Positions 16,423 through 24,859 of a stretch of DNA of 64,000 bases are shown in pieces. How positions within the stretch are numbered: position 1 is the first letter of the stretch; every line of letters begins with the position of its first letter. A program made the position numbers and the translations under genes. A model generated the notes under the pieces. That model was not told the DNA's origin. It did not search any database and saw only the letters and a list, made by a program, of their open reading frames with translations. Source of the DNA: Mangrovibacterium lignilyticum (GTDB taxonomy: Bacteria > Bacteroidota > Bacteroidia > Bacteroidales > Prolixibacteraceae); NCBI RefSeq assembly GCF_010882175.1, contig NZ_WKLH01000001.1:1572021-1636020 (forward strand), written 5' to 3'.

Positions 16423-16842
16423 ATGAAGCTAATTCCCCAAATATTACTCATACTGACTCTGTCTTTCTCAATGCATGCCTGCCAAAAGATTGAAGGCCCC
16501 GCGAAAAACATCTTCCAAACCTGGGAAGTCAAAGAGTTTGTTTCCACTGAATCAACAAACTACAGCAAAAGAGAAGACTCGCCAATCTACCTTACGATCC
16601 ATGAAGACCAGAGTTATTCGCTCAAACTTGATGCAAACATCTGCCAGGGCAGCCTCTTAAGAATCACGGATCTTTCCATTATTTTTGAATCACCGGCCTG
16701 CACCGAAATTTGCTGCGATAGTCCGTTCTCATCACACCTCGCTGATTTGCTACCTTTCATCTCCATGTATAAAGTTCAGGACAACATCTTGCGACTGTCA
16801 ATCAGCGATTGGGGATTCATCGAATGTGAGCGGGTCGACTAA
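16423..16842 (+). CDS. Small lipoprotein, lipocalin/META-like, unrecognised
   Basis: A 139-residue protein with a lipoprotein signal ending at C20 (SMHACQK). The mature region begins NIFQTWEVKEFV, reminiscent of the W-x-x-x-x motif opening lipocalin-like or META-type domains of Bacteroidota lipoproteins, and contains four further cysteines, CTEICCD among them. No confident family. It stands alone between divergent tetR and the following gene. Extracytoplasmic location is fairly sure, function unknown. Confidence 0.65.
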   Translation: MKLIPQILLILTLSFSMHACQKIEGPAKNIFQTWEVKEFVSTESTNYSKREDSPIYLTIHEDQSYSLKLDANICQGSLLRITDLSIIFESPACTEICCDSPFSSHLADLLPFISMYKVQDNILRLSISDWGFIECERVD

Positions 16843-16935
16843 AACCGACCAAAGGCGATTTCGTATCATTTCTAAAGAAATTCTAAACAACACGCGATTT
16901 TAGGGCATCAAAAAGGCGACTGCTCAAACTTTTTG

Positions 16936-16943
16936 TAGATTTG
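16936..16943 (+). promoter_or_regulatory. -7 promoter element before the PLP synthase/epimerase pair
   Basis: TAGATTTG matches TAnnTTTG exactly. It lies 88 bases before the ATG at 17032 and would give a leader of roughly 80 bases. No good -33 element is visible. Confidence 0.4.
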
Positions 16944-17031
16944 TCATACAACTTCACAAAAAAGACCAGATCAACAATGTGAGCTCACAGCCCGCTGGAA
17001 TCAGGCCTTTTAACTATTTAATAAGCTTAAA

Positions 17032-18138
17032 ATGATCACACTTGAAAGTAAAACGGGACCGAATATCACAATTGATCATACATCATATCATTATTTTGCA
17101 GGCAACAACTACCTGGGGCTAGCCAGCAATCCGGAGCTTATCAACAAGGCTATTGACGCCTTAATCCACTATGGAACGAACTTTTCAGCGTCGCGCCAAA
17201 CAACAGGAACAGCAGATATACACCTGGAGCTAGAAACGAAATTAGCCCGATTCAAAGTCAAGCAAGCCGCGGTGGTGTTTGCCTCCGGCTATATGGGAAA
17301 CAAACTGTTGATGGATTACCTAAAAAGCGAATGCCCGGTCGTACTGACCGATGCCATGGCACACTCCAGCATCATTGACGGTATTCCACGCGATATTGAA
17401 ACGATTGACACCTACAAACATCTCGACACAGTGCACCTGGAAAGCTTGTTGAAGAAGTATGCCGGGAAACGTGCATTAATTGCAAGCGACGGACTATTTG
17501 CATTGACCGGGGAAATTGCGCCACTGGACAAAATTCACCGTCTGGCAGAAAAATATGATGCCCTGATTCTGATTGACGATGCACACGCAACCGGTATCTT
17601 GGGAAAAAACGGACGAGGAACACCCGAGCATTTTGAGTTGGCTGATTCTCCTCGGATTTATCAAGCTGAAACCATGAGCAAAGCAATCGGATCCTACGGA
17701 GGATTCATCGCCGGAAGCACTGAAATGATTCAGATCATTCGGGGAAAATCCGCTTTTTACGGGGCTTCAACCTCACTCCCTCCGGCATTGGTCGCCAGCG
17801 GATCCGCAGCATTGGACTACATTAAAGAACACCCGGAATTGCAACAACAGCTCTTAGCCAACATTCGTTATCTAAAAATTGGAATCAAGCAGCTGGAACT
17901 CAAAACCTCCACCGCCGAAACTCCGATCATCCCAATCTTTTTTAACAAAAAGGCGGATGCTCAAAAACTGTCAACATACCTGAAAGATCATCAAATAATT
18001 GCACCGGCAGTCGATTACCCGGTTAAAACTGACCAATACATTGTCAGGCTGACTGTTTCAGCTGCGCATACACAAGACCAAGTGAAATACCTCATAAGCA
18101 CCTTAAAAACCTGGACCGAAGATTATGGAAGGAACTAA
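17032..18138 (+). CDS. Alpha-oxoamine synthase-like PLP enzyme (BioF/Kbl family)
   Basis: A 368-residue fold-type I PLP enzyme. Motifs of 8-amino-7-oxononanoate synthase and 2-amino-3-ketobutyrate CoA ligase are present: NNYLGLASNPEL near residue 25, HSSIIDG, LILIDDAHATGILGKNGRG with the PLP-binding Asp and His, and the Schiff-base lysine in ETMSKAIGSYGGF around residue 220. It is slightly shorter than BioF. It overlaps the following dipeptide epimerase gene by 14 bases, so the two are surely co-expressed. That context makes a biotin or threonine role less certain. The real substrate is open. Confidence 0.85.
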   Translation: MITLESKTGPNITIDHTSYHYFAGNNYLGLASNPELINKAIDALIHYGTNFSASRQTTGTADIHLELETKLARFKVKQAAVVFASGYMGNKLLMDYLKSECPVVLTDAMAHSSIIDGIPRDIETIDTYKHLDTVHLESLLKKYAGKRALIASDGLFALTGEIAPLDKIHRLAEKYDALILIDDAHATGILGKNGRGTPEHFELADSPRIYQAETMSKAIGSYGGFIAGSTEMIQIIRGKSAFYGASTSLPPALVASGSAALDYIKEHPELQQQLLANIRYLKIGIKQLELKTSTAETPIIPIFFNKKADAQKLSTYLKDHQIIAPAVDYPVKTDQYIVRLTVSAAHTQDQVKYLISTLKTWTEDYGRN

Positions 18139-19201
18139 AATAATAGCCGTTAGCATTGAAAAATTAAATATTCCGCTGGATGCCCCATTTACGATTGCAA
18201 CAGGCGCCAAATACCAAATTGAAAACGTACTGATCACGCTGACGCTTGAAAATGGCATTATGGGCTACGGCGAAGCGGCGCCCCTCGAACCGGTTAACGG
18301 TGAAAATCAAGGGACAGCGCTGGCGACACTCCTCAGCTGTAAGGATTATCTGAAAGGAAAGTCCGTATCCGACTATCGTCAAATATCGAAACACCTAAAA
18401 AGCGTCTTCTGGGCACAAGTCACCGCCCGTTGTACCATCGAGATGGCCTTGCTCGACGCTTACACCAAATGCTTGAATATTCCGCTTTACCAGTTTTTGG
18501 GTGGAGCTGAACGCTTAATTGAAACAGATTACACCATTGATATTGTCTCGGCAGCTACCGCCAAAACAAATGCTCAAAAACTAGCCGCCAAAGGCTACAA
18601 AACCTTGAAAACAAAAGTTGGAAAGAAGCTTCAGGACGACGTGGCGCGTGTTATTGCCATTAAAGAAGGGGCACCCGACTGCAAAATCATGCTGGATGCG
18701 AACCAAGGGTATTCACCAGCCGATGCCATCCACTTTCTGGAATTACTCGAAAAAAACGGTGTTCGGCCCGAGTTGTTTGAGCAACCTGTGGTGAAGCATG
18801 ATCTGCGGGGAATGAAACGAGTAAAGGACAGTACTTCTGTTCCAATTGCCGCTGATGAAAGTGTTTTTACCGCTGCCGATGCCCTGGCAGTAGCAAAAGC
18901 AGATTGTGCTGACCTGATCAACATCAAAATCATGAAGTCTGGAATTGTCGAGGCACTTGACATTGCGGCCATTGCGCGAACGGCCAATATGGGATTGATG
19001 ATCGGCTGCATGCTCGAAAGTAAACTGGGACTCGGAACATCTGTCCACTTTGCTGCCGGACTCGGCGGATTCAGCTTTATCGACCTCGACCCGCATATCG
19101 ATCCGGCCAAAGAACCATTTAGCGGTGGCCCAGACTTTTCGGATCCCTGCTATCGAATGAATGAACTTCCAGGAATTGGACTTACAAAGAACATATCTTG
19201 A
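18125..19201 (+). CDS. L-Ala-D/L-Glu (dipeptide) epimerase, enolase superfamily
   Basis: A 358-residue enolase-superfamily protein. The capping domain is N-terminal. The barrel carries the catalytic K-x-K in TLKTKVG (about residue 160), metal ligands Asp in MLDANQ, Glu in LFEQP and Asp in AADES, and the second lysine in IKIMKSG. The C-terminal DLDPHI and GGP are typical of L-Ala-D/L-Glu epimerases, which recycle murein peptides. Overlap with the PLP enzyme and proximity to mpl support murein-peptide metabolism. Other dipeptide specificities are possible. Confidence 0.85.
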   Translation: MEGTKIIAVSIEKLNIPLDAPFTIATGAKYQIENVLITLTLENGIMGYGEAAPLEPVNGENQGTALATLLSCKDYLKGKSVSDYRQISKHLKSVFWAQVTARCTIEMALLDAYTKCLNIPLYQFLGGAERLIETDYTIDIVSAATAKTNAQKLAAKGYKTLKTKVGKKLQDDVARVIAIKEGAPDCKIMLDANQGYSPADAIHFLELLEKNGVRPELFEQPVVKHDLRGMKRVKDSTSVPIAADESVFTAADALAVAKADCADLINIKIMKSGIVEALDIAAIARTANMGLMIGCMLESKLGLGTSVHFAAGLGGFSFIDLDPHIDPAKEPFSGGPDFSDPCYRMNELPGIGLTKNIS

Positions 19202-19232
19202 CTTAGCATAGAATACTTACAACAACCAACCA

Positions 19233-19263
19233 AAAGCCGGAACATCATTGATGCTCCGGCTTT
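19233..19263. terminator. Bidirectional terminator between convergent genes
   Basis: AAAGCCGGA (19233-19241) and TCCGGCTTT (19255-19263) are exact complements, with a further CATC/GATG pairing inside. It lies between the epimerase stop (19201) and the MBL gene stop (19271), with A/T tails on both sides. Confidence 0.8.
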
Positions 19264-19270
19264 ACTTATT

Positions 19271-20095
19271 TTAAAAAGGAAATTTGTCTTTCAGCTTTGG
19301 ACCGCGATCAGTCCATTCAACCGTTGCACACTCGGTATAATAATCGTGTTCAAAAAACAAGATGTAGTTTTTATCCGCTGCCTCCTTTAAGAAAGGTTCT
19401 TTTTCAGCCATCGAGCTAACCGGGTATAAATCGTAGGCAGCCAGCCAAACAATTGGCACATGCGCCGCTGTTGGTATGAAGTCAGCCATATAAACATAGG
19501 TTTTTCCATCAGCTTCAATAAATGGGATCATTTGTCCGGGCGTATGTCCATCATACATTCGAACTGAAAATCCGGGAAAAAGCTCACCATCATCCTCAAC
19601 CAGGTGCATTCTTCCCTCCTCTTTCAGAAAATTCAAGATATGATAGTGATAGGCTGCCCGCTCGCGCGGATTGGATATTTTACTGTGCTCCCATTGTTTT
19701 TGACTACACCAATGTGTGGCGTTCGGGAAAAGTAACTTCAATTCACCTTGCTCGCTCACAACTGCTCCGTTGCAGTGATCCCAATGCAAATGGGTAAACA
19801 CAACATCAGTAATATCGTCAACCGAATAACCCTTCGCGGCCAGTGACTTCGGCAGGGCATCAGTTTCCTCGTGACCATTGTTCCGTTTCACCTTATCTGG
19901 ATAATGATCGCCCACACCCGCTTCAATCAAAATCTTTCGTTCGCCCTGATCAATCAACAGGCAACGCATCGTTAGCCGGGTAACATTATTATCGTCTGAG
20001 GGATATACTTTCGACCACAAAGGTTTTGGAATGGCTCCAAATAAAGCACCTCCGTCGCAGGCAAAGTGCCCGCCGTGAATAGCAAATAATTTCAT
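19271..20095 (-). CDS. Metallo-beta-lactamase-fold hydrolase (AHL-lactonase-like)
   Basis: A 274-residue protein from the ATG at 20095. The frame is open to 20182, but that part covers a promoter element. The metal motif HLHWDH (HxHxDH), then DGHTPGQM and a late FEHDYY give the usual two-zinc ligand set. The DVVFTHLHWDHCNG context resembles quorum-quenching lactonases and related esterases. The substrate is not determinable from sequence. It converges on the epimerase gene and is divergent from mpl. Confidence 0.85.
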   Translation of the reverse strand: MKLFAIHGGHFACDGGALFGAIPKPLWSKVYPSDDNNVTRLTMRCLLIDQGERKILIEAGVGDHYPDKVKRNNGHEETDALPKSLAAKGYSVDDITDVVFTHLHWDHCNGAVVSEQGELKLLFPNATHWCSQKQWEHSKISNPRERAAYHYHILNFLKEEGRMHLVEDDGELFPGFSVRMYDGHTPGQMIPFIEADGKTYVYMADFIPTAAHVPIVWLAAYDLYPVSSMAEKEPFLKEAADKNYILFFEHDYYTECATVEWTDRGPKLKDKFPF

Positions 20096-20152
20096 CGTTC
20101 TATCTTTCTGTTCTGTATAACTTATTAACCCATTGATCCGGGATCGGTTCAG

Positions 20153-20160
20153 CAAAATTA
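20153..20160 (-). promoter_or_regulatory. -7 promoter element of the MBL hydrolase gene
   Basis: The minus strand reads TAATTTTG, a TAnnTTTG match, 58 bases before the ATG at 20095. Its position inside the longer open frame argues against the upstream start. Confidence 0.4.
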
Positions 20161-20202
20161 ACTCAAATGGGCTCGAATGCAAGGTGAAATCGTCCGAATG
20201 TT

Positions 20203-20210
20203 TATCTTTG
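20203..20210 (+). promoter_or_regulatory. -7 promoter element of mpl
   Basis: TATCTTTG matches TAnnTTTG exactly, 22 bases before the mpl ATG at 20233. The -33 region lacks a clear TTTG. Confidence 0.45.
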
Positions 20211-20232
20211 ATTTTTCAGCAAAACAAACAAT

Positions 20233-21603
20233 ATGCGCATTCATTTTATAGCAATCGGCGGTAGTGCCATGCACAACCTGGCCATCGCCTTGCACAAAAA
20301 AGGTTTTCAAGTTAGTGGAAGTGATGATGAAGTGTTTGAACCTTCAAAAGGCCGGCTACTGCAACACGGGTTATTACCGGACGATTTTGGCTGGCACCCG
20401 GAAAAAATAACCGATGAACTCGATGCCATCATCCTGGGAATGCATGCCCGCCCTGACAATCCGGAACTATTGCGGGCTCAGGAAATGGGTTTGAAAATCT
20501 ACTCCTACCCTGAATATCTTTACGAACAGACCAAAGACAAAACCCGCGTGGTGATTGGCGGTTCCCATGGCAAAACGTCCATCACCTCCATGATTATGCA
20601 TGTTTTAAAAACAAACCGCATTGACTTTGACTACATGGTTGGAGCAAAGCTGGAAGGTTTTGACACCATGGTATCACTGAGCCACGAAAGCGAAATTGCG
20701 GTCTTCGAAGGCGATGAATACCTCTCGTCTCCCATTGACCGCCGACCGAAGTTTCATCTTTACCACCCAAATATCGCATTGCTTAGCGGCATTGCCTGGG
20801 ATCACATCAACGTATTCCCGACTTTTGATAACTATGTCGATCAGTTCCGCATTTTTGTAGACCAGATCGAAGAAGACGGTTCCTTATTTTACTATGAAGG
20901 AGATACAAACCTTCAGGAGATCGCAACCCGCATTCGGACAGATGTTACGGCGCAGGAATATCGCGAACATCCGTCGGTGGTAGAAAACGGTGTAACTTAT
21001 CTGACCTCGGCCGATCATAAAATAAGACTACAGGTGTTTGGCGATCACAACCTGCAAAACATTGCCGGAGCAAAGCTGGTCTGTAACAAACTTGGCATTA
21101 GCGATGAAAAATTCTACCTGGCTATGAGCAGCTTTAAAGGGGCAGCGCGCCGCTTGGAAATTCTAGCCGAAAATCCAAATTGCACCGTCTTTTACGACTT
21201 TGCACATTCTCCGTCGAAGCTTAAAGCGACTACCGAAGCGGTCAAAAAACAATTCACAGATCGCCAGCTGGTTGCAGTGATGGAGTTACACACCTTCAGC
21301 TCTTTAAAGAAAGAATTTCTGCCTCAATACGAAGGATGTATGGCTGCAGCTGATGAGGCGTTTGTTTATTTCAATCCGGAGACCATTGAACACAAGCGAC
21401 TTGAACCCATCACCAAAGAACAGGTCGCTGAAGCGTTTGACTCCGAAGGGCTGCAGGTTTTTACCGACTCAGACGAATTGTTCGAAATCCTTCAGTCAAA
21501 AAACTGGGAAAATAAAAACTTGTTAATCATGACTTCAGGTAACTTTTCAGGAAAAGACATGAAAGAAATTGCCAGCTCAGTTTGTAAACCGGTGACGATA
21601 TAA
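20233..21603 (+). CDS. mpl: UDP-MurNAc:L-Ala-gamma-D-Glu-mDAP ligase
   Basis: A 456-residue Mur-ligase family protein. It starts with the MurC-like nucleotide fold MRIHFIAIGGSAMHNLAIAL. The ATP P-loop is GGSHGKTS, and a late FYDFAHSPSKLKATTEA marks the C-terminal domain. The H-G-K-T-S motif with absent MurC-type features and the length match Mpl, which reattaches recovered tripeptide to UDP-MurNAc in cell-wall recycling. Its proximity to an Ala-Glu epimerase is consistent with that job. It ends 9 bases before a perfect palindromic terminator. Confidence 0.9.
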   Translation: MRIHFIAIGGSAMHNLAIALHKKGFQVSGSDDEVFEPSKGRLLQHGLLPDDFGWHPEKITDELDAIILGMHARPDNPELLRAQEMGLKIYSYPEYLYEQTKDKTRVVIGGSHGKTSITSMIMHVLKTNRIDFDYMVGAKLEGFDTMVSLSHESEIAVFEGDEYLSSPIDRRPKFHLYHPNIALLSGIAWDHINVFPTFDNYVDQFRIFVDQIEEDGSLFYYEGDTNLQEIATRIRTDVTAQEYREHPSVVENGVTYLTSADHKIRLQVFGDHNLQNIAGAKLVCNKLGISDEKFYLAMSSFKGAARRLEILAENPNCTVFYDFAHSPSKLKATTEAVKKQFTDRQLVAVMELHTFSSLKKEFLPQYEGCMAAADEAFVYFNPETIEHKRLEPITKEQVAEAFDSEGLQVFTDSDELFEILQSKNWENKNLLIMTSGNFSGKDMKEIASSVCKPVTI

Positions 21604-21611
21604 ATCACAAA

Positions 21612-21651
21612 AAGATGGATTCTGCAACAAGCTTGTTGCAGAATCCATCTT
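21612..21651. terminator. Perfect 40-bp palindromic bidirectional terminator
   Basis: Two 20-base arms with no loop (AAGATGGATTCTGCAACAAG and its exact complement) lie between mpl (ends 21603) and the convergent lipoprotein gene (ends 21685). As RNA it forms a long hairpin in either direction. The T-run is short, so termination may rely on the stem. Confidence 0.75.
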
Positions 21652-21684
21652 ACCAATTAAAAAGCAATTCTGAAAAAGCGTTAA

Positions 21685-22647
21685 TTATTCTTTTAACGCG
21701 AAGCGCATCATCAGACTGATTTCCTTTTTGCCATAATCCATCGATTTTTGCGCATCGCTTCCTGATGACTTTTGTCCACCTGACATTCCACCGGAACCGC
21801 TGCCTGATCGTCCCATACCTCCATCGCGGGGAGGCATTCCTCCGGGACCGCCGCCTCCCATCATACCACCGGGACCTGCTCCACGTGTCTTGCCACCAGA
21901 TGAAGGACCATCGGGTCTGTCACCGCTGCCACCTTGTTTTGCACCTGGCTGATCTAACGCACTCAGCAAAAACTGAAAGTTGACCGGTTTTAGCGTATCG
22001 GCAGCTGTAATCTCTTCCTTATAGAAAGTCTTTAGCGGAATCTGCCCTTCAACAAATAACGTGCTATCCTTCAGCTGCATTGAAACAGCAATACCATATG
22101 GGTTGTGAACATCTAAAACAGAATCGGCCACTTCGGGGAAAAACCCTTTCACAAAAAATTTCTGCCTGGCTTCGAATTTGCCGCCTCGTCCGCCAAAACC
22201 ACCTTTTTGCAATCCATGCTCCCTTGATGGTTTCGAAGAAGTATGACTTTCGCTCTCTGTCATTTCGAAATCAGGCTGATTTCCCTGCCCCAAGCTATCC
22301 TTCGGATGTTTACCAGACAGTTCCTCGGAATAAGGGAATTTCACCTGAATCGGATAGTCTTTGCCGGCAGACATATCAATGCCAAAAGTCAAGCCCTTTT
22401 GCATTATTTTCTGCTGACTCGATTGATCCCGGGTTGAAATAGCAAAATACAAGTTTTGATTGTCGTTGTCGATTTCATAAAACATCTTGCTGTCTTTGTC
22501 AAAATAGCGTAGAAAATCACGCCAGTCATCCTGATGACCATCTATTGCAACTGGCTTTTCTTTCCACTCCAGTGCTTGGTAAGTCTTCCCCGAACATGCG
22601 CTCAAAAGCAGAGCCAGTCCAAAAATCTGAATAAATTGTTTCTTCAT
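21685..22647 (-). CDS. Lipoprotein with Gly/Met-rich segment, unrecognised
   Basis: A 320-residue protein with a lipoprotein signal (LLLSACSG, cysteine 18). Residues about 25-110 (VAIDGHQDDWRDFLRYFDKD...LYFAIST) look like the beta-sandwich of CBM9-like or DOMON-type domains, where I-D-G-x-x-x-x-W is a common opening. The region around residues 235-300 is low-complexity, very rich in Gly, Ser and Met. The final block returns to ordinary sequence (ISLMMRFALKE). Possibly a surface carbohydrate- or haem-related binding protein. No firm function. Confidence 0.6.
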   Translation of the reverse strand: MKKQFIQIFGLALLLSACSGKTYQALEWKEKPVAIDGHQDDWRDFLRYFDKDSKMFYEIDNDNQNLYFAISTRDQSSQQKIMQKGLTFGIDMSAGKDYPIQVKFPYSEELSGKHPKDSLGQGNQPDFEMTESESHTSSKPSREHGLQKGGFGGRGGKFEARQKFFVKGFFPEVADSVLDVHNPYGIAVSMQLKDSTLFVEGQIPLKTFYKEEITAADTLKPVNFQFLLSALDQPGAKQGGSGDRPDGPSSGGKTRGAGPGGMMGGGGPGGMPPRDGGMGRSGSGSGGMSGGQKSSGSDAQKSMDYGKKEISLMMRFALKE

Positions 22648-22802
22648 ATCCTTGTTTTCTATCGTTTACATCAAGGATAACCGAAACATCATCAACAGTC
22701 AAAAATAATCGATAGATTGCCGGATAACACCGATCGTTCGTCAGTCTTCACCGACCGGCAAAAAGCGGTAGAGGATCGTTGAAAAACGATCTATTGGGGT
22801 GA

Positions 22803-23243
22803 CTAATTTCGAAAAAACGGCAAGACGAAAACAGTATAAATTGTACAGCCGGCACAAAATGCGATGGCAAACTCCAACCCCGCAAAAACAACAAGGATTC
22901 CTGCGACAATTTTAGCTGCCAATTGATAGTCCGAAACAAATAAAGTTGTAAAAATGAGGACCATCATAAACCCCATTCGGGCTGCAAAGATTTTAGGTGC
23001 TTTATCAATTTTCTTTTCGGGTAATTTCAGAACCATCGTAATCCAATAAGCAACACAACTCAACGCACTAAATTTCAGCGTGGTGAACGCACGGATTGCA
23101 AAATCAGCCAAAAGAAATGTAAAAACCAGTACGGATTGCAATGAAAATCCGGTAATAACCAGCACGATAACCAACAAAGATGTCACCCGCGGCACCTGCT
23201 CGTTAATACGATCCGAAGAAATCGGACAAAAAATATTCTTCAT
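22803..23243 (-). CDS. DUF4395 membrane protein
   Basis: A 146-residue inner-membrane protein starting MKNIFCPISSDRINEQVPR, the CP-x-S...N-E-x-x-x-R opening of DUF4395. About four hydrophobic segments follow. Two cysteines lie in FCAGCTIY near the C-terminus, as in the family. Function unknown. Some relatives accompany sulfur or thioredoxin-like genes, which are not seen here. Confidence 0.8.
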   Translation of the reverse strand: MKNIFCPISSDRINEQVPRVTSLLVIVLVITGFSLQSVLVFTFLLADFAIRAFTTLKFSALSCVAYWITMVLKLPEKKIDKAPKIFAARMGFMMVLIFTTLFVSDYQLAAKIVAGILVVFAGLEFAIAFCAGCTIYTVFVLPFFRN

Positions 23244-23262
23244 ACATTAAAATTTAAGCGGA

Positions 23263-23270
23263 CAAATATA
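23263..23270 (-). promoter_or_regulatory. -7 promoter element of the DUF4395 gene
   Basis: The minus strand reads TATATTTG, an exact TAnnTTTG match, 20 bases before the ATG at 23243. Confidence 0.4.
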
Positions 23271-23396
23271 TCTCTTTTTCTCAAATTCATGACTTTTATC
23301 AGGAAAGCAGAAGCCGCTGTTAAGAATCGATTTATATCTCCAAAAAAATTCCTTATTTCAGCAATTCGAAACAATAATAACTTAAATACGATCAAA

Positions 23397-24686
23397 ATGA
23401 AGCTATTTCGCTTTTTTCTGTTCCTGATCTGTTTTTTGCCATTCACTACTCTAACAGCTCAGGACCTATTTCTGTTTATGAAGCAACAGGATGTTATTCA
23501 ACAAATCGAAGAAATTCCGGGAAACTCATTCTTTGAACACACTTATGTTGTCAAAATAAAGCAGCCGCTGAATTACAAGGATACCACAGCGGGTTATTTT
23601 CTACAGCGGGTGTTTATTGCCGAAAAAGGAAAGAGCCAACCAACTGTTCTAATCACGGAAGGCTATGCCGCCAACTACGCCAAGGCTCCAAAGTATATTA
23701 ACGAGTTGAGCGAAATACTGGATGCCAACCAGATTTGTGTTGAACACCGCTATTTTGGCGAATCGTACCCGGATTCGATTGTCTGGAAATACCTGACGGT
23801 TGAAAATGCCGCCAACGACCATCACCGCGTTGTTGAACTATTCAAACCCTATTTCGACCAAAAATGGCTGAACACAGGAATCAGCAAAGGAGGTCAAACA
23901 TCACTTGCCCACCGAACGTTTTTCCCCAACGATGTTGATTTAACCGTTGCTTATGTTGCCCCGCTAAATTTTGGTGTTGAAGACGGACGACACGAGCCAT
24001 TTTTGAAGCAGGTCGGAACTAAAGAGTGCCGCGATGCAATCTACAACCTTCAACTTGAAGTCCTCAAACGGCGCGAAGGGATGAAGGAACTTCTGCAAAA
24101 GTATTGCGAAACCAGAAATTATCACTCAGTACTCAGCTACGATGAGCTGCTTGATTTTGCTGTATTGGAATATCCATTTGCTTTTTGGCAGTGGGGCCAT
24201 TCTCAAGACGAAATTCCTCCGTTAACTGTCAGCGATGAAGAACTGTTTGCTCATTTCAGTCAAATTAGCGAACCAGACTATTTTACCATAGAAGGTGGTA
24301 AACCTTACGTCTCTTTTTTCTACCAGGCAGCACGTGAGCTTGGATACTACGGATACGATACCAAGCCGTTTAAACAAGACATCCCTGCTGAAATGGTCAA
24401 AGGTTGGGTAAATAAATACATGATCCCCGAAAATACAATGGTCACCTATCATCCGGAAACCTCGCTAATGGTGGACAAATTTCTGAAAACCGAAGCGCGA
24501 AACGTTGTGCTGATTTATGGAGAAATTGATCCTTGGTCGGCAACGGCAGCGACAATAAATTCAGATCCGTCAAACCTTAAAATTGTCGCACCAAATGGGA
24601 GTCATCGTACCCGAATAAATACCCTGTCTCCCGAATCAAAGTCAAAGGTGATTGAATACATCCAATCGAAAATGATCAATCAATAA
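23397..24686 (+). CDS. Secreted S37-type serine peptidase (prolyl tripeptidyl aminopeptidase-like)
   Basis: A 429-residue protein from the ATG at 23397, chosen because it gives a clean signal peptide ending at TLTAQD. The open frame reaches 23289 without family sequence. Alpha/beta-hydrolase peptidase features of the PS-10/S37 group are visible: EHRYFGESYPDS, then nucleophile S163 in NTGISKGGQT, D378 in YGEIDPWSA and H403 in NGSHRTRI. Such enzymes remove short N-terminal peptides, often after proline. It probably acts in the periplasm or outside the cell. Confidence 0.85.
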   Translation: MKLFRFFLFLICFLPFTTLTAQDLFLFMKQQDVIQQIEEIPGNSFFEHTYVVKIKQPLNYKDTTAGYFLQRVFIAEKGKSQPTVLITEGYAANYAKAPKYINELSEILDANQICVEHRYFGESYPDSIVWKYLTVENAANDHHRVVELFKPYFDQKWLNTGISKGGQTSLAHRTFFPNDVDLTVAYVAPLNFGVEDGRHEPFLKQVGTKECRDAIYNLQLEVLKRREGMKELLQKYCETRNYHSVLSYDELLDFAVLEYPFAFWQWGHSQDEIPPLTVSDEELFAHFSQISEPDYFTIEGGKPYVSFFYQAARELGYYGYDTKPFKQDIPAEMVKGWVNKYMIPENTMVTYHPETSLMVDKFLKTEARNVVLIYGEIDPWSATAATINSDPSNLKIVAPNGSHRTRINTLSPESKSKVIEYIQSKMINQ

Positions 24687-24859
24687 GAAAATTCCGACAA
24701 GGGGAAATTGTAAGTTTAACACCTTTTATACAACATATCGCAAAGCCGAAAGTTAACAAGTGATATTGTCGTTCGAAACGCAACTTTTTAGCAATTTTGT
24801 CGGCTGGTTGTTAAAAGTTGTTAAATTTACGAGGCTCGAAACAAAAACTAATCTGCTCC

